Assembly (NCBI GenBank): GCA_009801015.1
Contig: VHZZ01007032.1
Coordinates: 29,426 to 68,050 of the forward strand
Direction: 5' to 3'
DNA: 38,625 nucleotides
Origin: Silene noctiflora
Lineage: Eukaryota; Streptophyta; Magnoliopsida; Caryophyllales; Caryophyllaceae
The notes below the pieces were generated by a model. That model had not been told where the DNA came from, searched no databases, and saw nothing but the letters and a program-made list of their open reading frames with translations. The position numbers and the translations under genes are program-made. Shown one piece after another: positions 29,201 through 38,625 of this stretch. Numbering within the stretch: position 1 is the stretch's first letter; each line of letters starts with the position of its first letter.

Positions 29201-32200
29201 GGACCAAGTTTTCTTTTCACCCGGTTTTTGAACCACGTCTCTGGGGTCGCTCTAGAAGTTAGTCTATTCGATTTTAGCCCCAAATAACAAGTATTGATCC
29301 ATTTCCCCGATTATCGGAGTTTCGCCCAAGGGTGGTTTATCGCCCACCGGCACTGTCAAATGTCCTCTGTTACTTGTAAAAATTTGTGTGGCCCAATTAT
29401 CTTACCCGACGAAACGTCCGTGTGTTTACAGACATTTTTGATCCGGAAAGTTCGAGTCCCAAAAACCGTGTATTTTGATTCGTTCAGGAGGTCGTACCGG
29501 ACCAAGTTTCCTTTTCACCCGCTTTTTGAACAACGTCTCCGGGGTCGCTTTAGAAGTTAGCCGATTCGATTTCAGCCCATATAACAAGTATTGATCCATT
29601 TTTTCCGATGATTGGAGTTTCGCCCAAGGGTGGTTTATCGCCCACCAGCACTGTCAAATGTCCTTTGTTACTCGTAAAAAATTGTGTGGCCAAATTATCT
29701 GACTCGACGAAGCGTCCGTGTGTTTTAATGACAGTTTTTTTCCGGGAAGTTCGAGTCCCGGAAACCGTGTATTATACACTTCAATTTGCCTCGTTCAGGA
29801 GGTCGTACCTGACCAAGTGTCCTTTTCACCCGGTTTTTGAACCACGTCTCGGTGGGGCACTTTCAAAGTTAGCCTATTCGATTTGAGCCCAAATAACAAG
29901 TATCGATCCATTTTTCCTATTATCATAGTTTCACCCAAGGTTGTTTTATCGTCCACCGACACTGTCAAATGTCCTCTGTTACACGTAAAAATTTGTGTGG
30001 CCCAAATATCTGACCCGACGAAGCGTCCGTGTGTTTTACAGACATTTTTGTTCCGAAAAGTTCGAGTCCAAAAAAACGTGTATTATATACAATTCAATTT
30101 GACTCGTTCAGAAGGTCGTACCGGACCAAGTTCCCTTTTCACCCGGTTTTTTAACCACGTCTCCAGGGTCGATCTAGAAGTTAGTCTATTCGATTTCAGC
30201 CCCAAATAACAAGTGTTGATCCAAATTTCCCGATTATCGGAGTTTCTCCCAAGGGTGGTTTATCGCCCACCGACACTGTCAAATTTCCTTCATTAATCGT
30301 AAAAATTTGTGTGGCACAATTATCTGACCCGAGTCACAAAAACCATGTATTTAAATTTCAATTTGACTCGTTAGGAGGTCATACCGGACCAAGTTTCCTT
30401 TTCACCCGGTTTTTGAGCCACATCCCCGGGGTCGCTCTAGAAGTTAGCTTATTCGATTTCAGACCGAAATAATAAGTATTGATCTATTTTTCCCGATTAT
30501 CGGCGTTTCGCCCAAGGCTGGTTTATCACCCACCGACACTGTCAAATGTCCTCCATTATTCGTCCAAATGTTTGTGGCCCAATTATCCGACCCGACGAAG
30601 CGTCCGTGTGATTTACAGACATTTTTGTTCCGGGAACTTCGAGTCCCGAAAACCGTGTATGATACACTTCAATTTGGCTCGTTCAGGAGGTCGTACCGGA
30701 CAAATTTCCTTTTCACCCGGTTTTGAGCCACGTGTCCGGGGTCTCTCTAGAAGTTGGCCTATTCGATTTAAGCCCCAAATAACAAGTATTGATCCATTTC
30801 CCCGATTATCGGAGTTTCGCCCAAGGGTGGTTTAACGCCCACCGACATTATCATATGTTCTCGATTACTTGTAAAAATTTGTGTGGACCAATTATATGAC
30901 CCGACGAAGCGTCCGTGTGTTTTAAGACATTTTTTATCCGGAAAGTTCGAGTCCCAAAAACCGTGTACACTTCAATTTGACTCGTTCAGGAGGTCTTACC
31001 GGACCAAGTTTCCTTTTCACCCGGTTTTTGAACCACGTCTCTGGGGTCGCTCTAGAAGTTAGCTTATTCGATTTCAGCCCATAAAACATGTATTAATCCA
31101 TTTTTCCCGATTATCGGAGTTTTGCCCAAGTTTGGTTAATCGCCCACCGGCCCTGTCAAATGTCCTCCGTTACTCCTCCAAATTTTTGTGGGCCTGACCC
31201 GACGAAGCGTCCGTGTTATTTACAGACATTTTTGTTCCGGAAAGTTCGAGTCCCGAAAACCGTGTATTATACACTTCATTTTGAGTCGTTTAGGAGGTCA
31301 TACCGGAAAAAGTGCCTTTTCACCCTGTTTTTGAGCCACCTCTCCAGGGTCGCTATAGAAGTTAGCCTATTCGATTTTAGACCCAAATAACAAGTATTGA
31401 TCTATTTTTCCCGATTATCAGATTTTCGCCCAAGGCTGATTTATCAACCACCGACACTGTAAAATGTCCTCCATTATTCGTCCAAATGTTTGTTGCACAA
31501 TTATCTGACTCGAGAAGCATCCGTGTGATATACAGACATTTTTATTCCGGGAAGTTCGAGTCCCGAAAACCGTGTATGATACACTTCAATTTGGCTCTTT
31601 CAGGAGGTCGTACCCGACAAAATTCCTTTTCACCCGGTTTTTGAGCCACATCTCCGGGATCTCTATAGAAGTTGGCCTATTCGATTTTAGCCCCAAATAA
31701 AAACTATTGATCCATTTCCCCGATTACTAGACTTTCGCCCAAGGCTGGTTTATCGCCCAACGGCACTGTCAAATGTCCTCCGTTACTCGTCCAAATTTAT
31801 GTGGCTCAATAATCTGACCCGACGAAGCGGCCATGTGATTTAAAGACATTTTTGTTCCGGGAAGTTCGTGTCCCGAAAACTGTGTATTTTTATGCACTTC
31901 AATTTGGCTCGTTTAGGAGGTCTTATCGGACCAAGTGTCCTTCTCACCCGGTTTTTGAGCCACGTCTCCGCGGGCGATTTCGATGTTAGCTTATTCGATT
32001 ACAGCCCAAATAAAAAGTATTAATCAATTTCTCCTGATTATCGGAGTTTCGCCCAAGGTTGGTTTATCGGCCACCGGCAATGTCCAATGTCCTCCATTAC
32101 TTGTAAAAATTTGTGTGCCCCAATTATCTGACCCGACAAAGCGTCTTTGTGTTTTACAGACATTTTTTTTTCCGAAAAGTTCGAGTCCCGAAAACCGTGT

Positions 32201-35200
32201 ATTATACACTTCAATTTGGCTCGTTCAGGAGGTCGTACCAGACCAAGTTTCCTTTTCACCCGGTTTTTTATCCACGTCTCCGAGGTCACTCTAGAAGTTT
32301 TTCTATTTGATTTCAGCCTCAAATAACAAGTATTGATCCATTTTTCCCGACTATCGGATTTTCGCCTAAGGCTGGTTTATCGCCCATCGGCACTGTCAAA
32401 TGTCCTCCGTTACTCGTCCAAATTTGTGTGGCCTAATTATATGACTCGATGAAGCGTCCGTGTGACTAACATACATTTTTGTTCCGGAAAGTTCGAGTCC
32501 TGAAAACCGTGTATTAATACACTTCAATTTGACTCGTTTAGGAGGTCGTAGCGGACAAGTTTCCTTTTCACCCGGTTTTTGAACCACGTCTCCGGGTTCG
32601 CTCTAGACGTTATCCTATTCGATTTTAGCCCCAAATAACAAGTATTGATCCATTTTTCGCGATAATCGGAGTTTCGCACAAGGCTGGTTTATCGCCCACC
32701 GGCACTGTCAAATGTCCTCCGTTATTCGTCTAAATTTTTGTGACCCAATTATCTGACCCGATGAAGCATCCGTGTGATTTACAGACATTTTTGTCCGGGA
32801 AGTTCGAGTTCTGAAAACCGTGTATTATATACTTCAATTTGGCTTGTTCAGGAGGTCGTACCGAACCAAGTTTCCTTTTCACTCCCTTTTTGAGCCACGT
32901 CTCTGAGGGTCGTTCTAGAAGTTAGCCTATTCGATTACCGCCCTAAATAAGAAGTATTGATCCATTTTTCCCGATTATCGGAGTTTCGCCAAACGCTGGT
33001 TTATCGCCCACCGGCACTGTCAAATGTGCTCCGCTACTTGTCTAAATTTGTGGCCTAATTATCTAACCTGACGAAGCGTCTGTGTGATTTACACACATTT
33101 TTGTTCCGGATAGTACGAGTCCCGAAAACCGAGTATTATACACTTCAAATCTTCAATTTATCTCGTTCAGGAGGTCGTACCCGACCAAGTTTCAGTTTCA
33201 CCCGGTTTTTGAGCCACCTCTCCAGGGTCGCTCTAGAAGTTAGCCTATTCGATTTCAGCCCCAAATAACAAGTATTGATCCATTTTTCGCGCTAATCGGA
33301 GTTTCGCACAAGGCTGGTTTATCGCCCACCGGCACTGTCAAATGTCCTCCGTTATTCGTCTAAATTTTTGTGACCCAATTATCTGACCCGACGAAGCATC
33401 CGTGTGATTTACAGACATTTTTGTTCCGGGAAGTTCGAATTCCGAAAATCGTGTATTATAAACTTCAATTTGGCTCGTTCAGGAGGTCGTACCGGACATG
33501 AGCCACGTCCCCGTGGTCGCTCTAGAAGTTAGCCTATTCGATTTGCCCCAAATAATAAGTATTGATCCATTTTCTCGATTGTCGGAGTTTCGCCCAACGC
33601 TGTTTTATCGCCCACCGGCACTGTCAAATGTCCTCCGCTACTCGTCTAAATTTTTGTGGCTCAATTATCTAACCCGACGAAGCGTCCGTGTGATTTACAG
33701 ACCTTTTTGTTTCGGGAAGTTCGAGTCCCGAAAACTGTGTATTAATACTTCAATTTGGCTCGTTCAGGAGGTCATACCGGACCAAGTTTCCTTTTCACTC
33801 AGTTTTTGAGCCACCTCTCCGGGGTCGCTCTAGAAGTTAGCCTATTCGATTTCAGCCCCAAATAAACAATATTGATCCATTTTTCGCGATAATCAGAGTT
33901 TCGGACAAGGCTTTTTTATCGCCCACCGGCACTATCAAATGTCCTCCGTTACTCGTCTAAATTTTTGTGACCCAATTATCTGACCCGACGAAGCGTCCGT
34001 GTGATTTACAGACATTTTTGTTCCGCGAAGTTTGAGTCCTGAAAATCGTGTATTATACACTTCAATTTGACTCGTTCTGGAGGTCGTAGCGGACAAAGTG
34101 TCCTTTTCACCCGGTTTTTGAACCACGTCTCCGGGGACACTTTCGAAGTTAGCCTATTCGATTTAAGCCCAAATAACAACTATTGATCCATTTTTCCCGA
34201 TTATCGGAGTTTCGCACTGTCAAATGTGCTCCGTTACTCGTAAAACCTTTTATGTCCCAACTCCCAAGTATCTTACCCGACGAAGCTTACGTGTGTTTTT
34301 CAGACATTTTTGTTTCGGGAAGTACGAGTACCGAAAACTGTGTATTATATACTTCATTTTGGCTCGTTCAGTAGGTCGTACCGGACCAAGTTTCAATTTC
34401 ACTAGGGTTTTGAGCCACCTATCCGGGGTCGCTCTAGAAGTCAGCCTATTCGATTTCAGCCCCAAATAACAAGTATTGATCCATTTTTCCCGATTATCGG
34501 AGTTTCGCCCAATGCTGGTTCATCGCCCACCGACACTGTCAAATGTCCTCCGCTACTCGTCCAAATTTTTGTGTTCCAATTATTTTACCCGACGAAGCGT
34601 CCGTGTGTTTTACAGACATTTTTGTTTCGGTAAGTTCGAGTCCCGAAAACTGTGTATTATATACTTCAATTTGGATCGTTCAAGAGGTTGTACCGGACCA
34701 AGTTTCCTTTTCACTCCGTTTTTGAGCCACATCTCCGGGGTCGCTCTACAAGTTATCCTATGCGATTTTAGCCCTAAATGACAAGTGTTGATCCATTTTT
34801 CCCGATTATCGGAGTTTCGCCCAACGCTGGTTTATCGCCCACCGGCACTGTCGAATGTCCTCCGCTACTCGTCTAAATTTTTGTGTCCCAAATATATGAC
34901 CCGACGAAGCGTTCGTGTGTTTTACAAACATTTTTGTTCCGAAAAGTTCGAGTCCCGAAAACCGTGTATTACACAATTCAATTTGACTCGTTCGGGAGGT
35001 CGTAGCGGACAAAGTGTCCTTTTCACCCAGTTTTTGAACAATGTCTCCGTGGTCGCTCTAGAAGTTAGCCTATTCGATTTCAGCCATAAATAACAAGTAT
35101 TGATCCATTTTTCCCGATTATCGGAGTTTCGCCCAAGGTTGGTTTACCGCCCACCGTCACTGTCAAATGTCTTCCGTTACTCGTCCAAATTTGGGTTGCC

Positions 35201-38200
35201 CAATTATCTGACCCGACGAAGCGCCCGTGTGTTTTTTATACACTTCAATTTGACTCGTTGAGGATGTCGTAGCGGACAAAGTGTCCTTTTCACCCGGTTT
35301 TTTAACCACGTCTCCGGGGGCGCTTTCGAAGTTAGCCTATACGATTTCAGCCCCAAATAACAATTATTGATCCATTTTTCCCGATTATCGGAGTTTTGCC
35401 CAAGGCTAGTTTATCGCCCACCGGCACTGTCAAATGTCCTCTGTTACTCGTAAAAATTTGTGTGTCCCAATTAACTGACCCGACGAAGCGTCCATGTTTT
35501 TTACAGACATTTTTGTTTTCGGGAAGTTGTCCTGAAAAATGTGTATTATATACTTCGATTTGGGTCGTTCAGGAGGTCGTACCGGACCAAGTTTCCTTTT
35601 CACTCGGTTTTTGAGCCACCTCTCCGGGGTCGCTCTAGAAGTTAGCCTATTCGATTTCAGACCTATATAACAAGTATTGATCCATTTTTCGCGATAATCG
35701 GAGTTTCGTCCAACGCTGGTTTATCGCCCACCGGCTCCGTCAAATTTCCTCCGCTACTCGTCTACATTTTTGTGGCAAAATTATCTAACCCGACGAATCG
35801 TCGGTGTGATTTACATACTTTTTTGTTCCAGAAAGTTCGAGTCCCGAAAACCGTGTATTTTAGACTTCAATTTGACTCGTTCAAGAGGTCGTAACGGACA
35901 AAGTTTTCTGTTCACCCGGTTTTTGAACCACGTTTCCGAGGTCGCTTTAGAAGTTAGCCTATTTGATTTCAGCCCCAAATAACAAGTATTGATCTATTTT
36001 TCCCGATTATTGCTGTTTCGCCCAAGGCTGGTTTATCGCTCATCGACATTGTCAAATGTCCTCCGTTACTCGTAAAAATTTGTGTGGCCCAATTATCTGA
36101 CCCGACGAAACGTCCGTGTATTTTGCCGACATTTTTGTTCCGGATAGTTCGAGTCCCAAAAACTGTGTATTTTACACTTTAATTTGACTCGTTCAGGACG
36201 TCGTACAGGACAAAGCTTCCTTTTCACCCGGTTTTGGAACCAAGTCTCCGGGGTCGCTCCAGAAGTTAGCCTATTCGATTTCAGCCCCAAATAACAATTA
36301 TTGATCCATTTTTCCTGATTATCGGAGTTTTGCAAAGACTGGTTTATCGCCCACCGACACTGTCAAATGTCCCTAGTACTAGTAAAAATTTGTGTGGCCC
36401 AATTATCTGACCCGACGAAGCGTCCGTGTGTTTTACAGACATTTTTGTTCCGAAAAGTTCGAGTCCTGAAAACAATGTAATATACACTTTAATTTGACTC
36501 GTTCAGGAGGTCGTACCGGACAAAGTTTCCTTTTCACCCGGTTCTTTAACTACGTCTCTGATGTCGCTCTAGAACTTAGCCTATTCGATTTCAACCCCAA
36601 ATAACAACTATTGATCCATTTTTCCTGATTATCGGAGTTTCGCACTGTCAAATGTGCTCCGTTACTCGTAAATTTTTTTGTGTCCCAAGTATCTTACCAG
36701 ACGAAGATTACGTGTGTTTTTCAGACATTTTTGTTTCGGGAAGTTCGAGTCCCGAAAACTGTGTATTATATAATTCATTTTGGCTCGTTCAGGAGGTCGT
36801 ACCGGACCAAGTTTCAATTTCACTCGGTTTTTAGCCACCTCTCCGGGGTCGCTCTAGAAGTCAGCCTATTCGATTTCAGCCCCAAATAACAAGTATTGAT
36901 CCCTTTTTCATGATAATCGGAGTTTCGCACAAGGTTGGTTTATCGCCCACCGGCACTGTCAAATGTCTTCCGTTACTCGTCTAAATTTTTGTGACCCAAT
37001 TATCTGACCCGACAAAGCGTCCGTGTAATTTACAGACAATTTTGTTCCGGGAAGTTCGAGTCCCGAAATTCGTGTATTATATACTTCAGTTTGGCTCGTT
37101 CAGGAGGTCGTACCGGACCAAGTTTCCTTCTCACTCCGTTTTTGAGCCACGTCTCCGGGGTCGCTCTAGAAGTTAGCCTATTCGATTTCAGACCTAAATA
37201 ACAAGTATTGATCCATTTTCCCGATTATTGGAGTTTCGCGCAACACTGGTTTATCGCCCACCGGCACTGTCAAAAGTCCTCCGCTACTCGTCTATATTTT
37301 TGTGGCCCAATTATCTATCTTGAAGAAGGGTCCATGTGATTTACAGACATTTTTGTTCCGGATAGTACGAGTCCCGAAAACTGTGTATTTACACTTCAAT
37401 TTAGCTCGTTCAGGAGGTCGTACCGGACCAAGTTTCATTTTCACCGGTTTTTGAGCCACCTCTCTAGCGTCGCTCTAAAAGTTAGCCAATTCGATTTCAG
37501 CCCCAAATAACAAGTATTGATACATTTTTCGCGATAATCGGAGTTTTGCACAAGCCTCGTTTATCGCTCACCAGCACTGTCAAATGTCTTCCGTTACGCG
37601 TGAAAATTTGTGTGGCCCAATTATCTGACCCGACGAAGCGTCCATGTGATTTATAAACATTTTTGTTCCGGGAAATTCGAGTTCCGAAAACCGTGTATAT
37701 TTCAATTTGGCTCGTTCAGGAGGTCGTACCGGACCAAGTTTCCTTTTCACTCTTCTTTTGAGCCACGTCTCCGGGGTTGCTATAGAAATTAGCTTATTCG
37801 ATTTCATCCCGAAATAACAAGTATTGATCCATTTTTCCCGATTATCGGAGTTTCGCCCAACGCTGGTTTATCGCCCACCGGCACTGTCTAATGTCCTCCG
37901 CTACTCGTCTAAACTTTTGTGTTCCAATTATTTTACCCGACAAAGCGACCGTGTGTTTTACAGACATTTTTGTTTCGGTAAGTTCGAGCCCCGAAAACTG
38001 GGTATTATATACTTCAATTTGGATTGTTCAAGAGGTTGTACCGGACCAAGTTTCCTTTTCACACGGTTTTTGAGCCACCTCTCAGGGATCGCTCGAGTAG
38101 TTATCCTATTCGATTTCAGCCCCAAATAACAAGTATTGATCCATTTTTCGCGATAATCGGAGTTTCGCACAAGGCTAGTTTATCGCCCACCGGCACTGTC

Positions 38201-38529
38201 AAATGTCCTCCGTTACTCGTCTAAATTTTTCTGACCCAATTATCTGACCCGACGATACGTCCGTGTGATTTACAGACATTTTTGTTCCTGGAAGTTCGAG
38301 TCCCGAAAACTGTGTATTAAAATACTTCAATTTGGCTCGTTCAGGAGGTCGCACCGGACCAAGTTTACTTTTCACTCCTTTTTTGAGCTACGTCTCCGGG
38401 GTCTCTCTACAAGTTATCCTATTCGATTTCAGCCTTAAATGACAAGTATTGATCCATTTTTCCCGATTATCGGACTTTCGCGCAACGCTGGTTTATCGCC
38501 CACCGACACTTTCAAATGTCCTCTGCTAC
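29201..38529 (+). repeat. Satellite array, ~31 monomers of ~305-310 bp
   Basis: The anchor AACAAGTATTGATCCATTTT recurs at about 29287, 29585, 29896, 30208, 30469, 30780, and so on to 38437: 31 times with a mean spacing of about 305 bp. Other landmarks of each monomer, in order, are CCGATTATCGGAGTTTCGCC, TTTATCGCCCACCGGCACTG, TGACCCGACGAAGCGTCCGT, AGTTCGAGTCCCGAAAACCG, TCGTTCAGGAGGTCGTACCG and AGAAGTTAGCCTATTCGATT. Units differ by roughly 5-20%. A few are shortened, for example those starting at 30208 (~261 bp) and 35093 (~268 bp). All are in the same orientation. Frames of about 100 codons recur in many units but mostly open at TTG and end at the same TAA, so I do not take them as genes. I do not recognise the family. 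Confidence 0.95.
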
Positions 38530-38625
38530 TGATAGGTCGTCGCTAACCTATGCAAAATAAATTACCCTAGCAACAACAAATAAATGTAGTATTTAGGGGT
38601 CGAATCCACGGAGAGCGCGGTGGTT
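38530..38625 (+). mobile_element. Left end of an LTR-type element, cut by the window
   Basis: The satellite monomer stops in the middle of GCTACTCGTC, and the sequence changes to TGATAGGTCGTCGCTAACCT, followed by GGGGTCGAATCCACGGAGAG. The TG start and this type of leader suggest an LTR retrotransposon that inserted in the array. Only 96 bp are visible. Confidence 0.5.

Noticed and set aside
29294..38224. Many ~100-codon plus-strand frames in the satellite (M/L-IHFSRLSEFRP... to FDFSPK)
   Set aside because: They repeat because the monomer repeats, most open at TTG rather than ATG, and they end at the same TAA in AAATAACAAG. Neighbouring units break them freely with indels, so there is no sign of coding selection.
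29201..38529. CENP-B box-like motif in the satellite
   Set aside because: I compared the TTCG-containing words with the pattern NTTCGNNNNANNCGGGN. None fits both halves.
29201..38529. CRISPR array or prokaryotic repeat locus
   Set aside because: The unit is ~310 bp of continuous repeat without unique spacers, and the surroundings are clearly plant nuclear DNA.

Overview
This window is nuclear DNA of a flowering plant. It has small multi-exon genes with GT-AG introns, long AT-rich intergenic stretches, nested plant transposable elements and a long satellite array. Most likely it is a eudicot of the order Caryophyllales. That guess rests on the style of the MITEs and SINEs and is tentative; no sequence here fixes the species. 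Runs and single Ns mark unresolved assembly, mainly where two copies of one F-box gene occur.

Layout. 1-7.9 kb is a transposon-rich flank. It holds a broken unrecognised ORF pair, a Mutator-like element (MULE) with a perfect 9-bp target duplication (3952-4837), a frameshifted HtrA/trypsin-like protease remnant, a Stowaway MITE, and the 3' end of a Ty1/copia element into which that MITE jumped. 7.9-15.6 kb is a mosaic of duplicated blocks: a displaced copy of the 3' end of an endosulfine gene, an F-box/LRR gene, a degenerate ~26-bp repeat field, a solo LTR, an intact but catalytically degenerate UDP-glucose dehydrogenase-like ORF, and a second, broken copy of the F-box gene. 15.6-18.8 kb is AT-rich and gene-poor, with a MITE that has an 11-bp target duplication and a long near-perfect hairpin. 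18.8-26.1 kb is the genic core: a DUF4228/PADRE protein (+), a five-coding-exon endosulfine gene (-), and a single-exon PILS2-like auxin transport facilitator (-). 26.4-28.9 kb is a second MULE with its own 9-bp target duplication, split by a miniature LTR retrotransposon (TRIM). 29.2-38.5 kb is a satellite array of about 31 monomers of ~305-310 bp, cut at its right end by the start of an LTR-type element.

The genes do not form a functional cluster, as is usual in plant chromosomes. The intact genes suggest ordinary cell functions: PP2A control (endosulfine), intracellular auxin homeostasis (PILS), stress-linked PADRE protein, and an F-box adaptor. The most unusual items are the UGDH-like ORF without its active-site residues, the block-wise reshuffling that moved the endosulfine gene end next to a copia remnant, the two precise MULE insertions, and the internal order of the satellite array.
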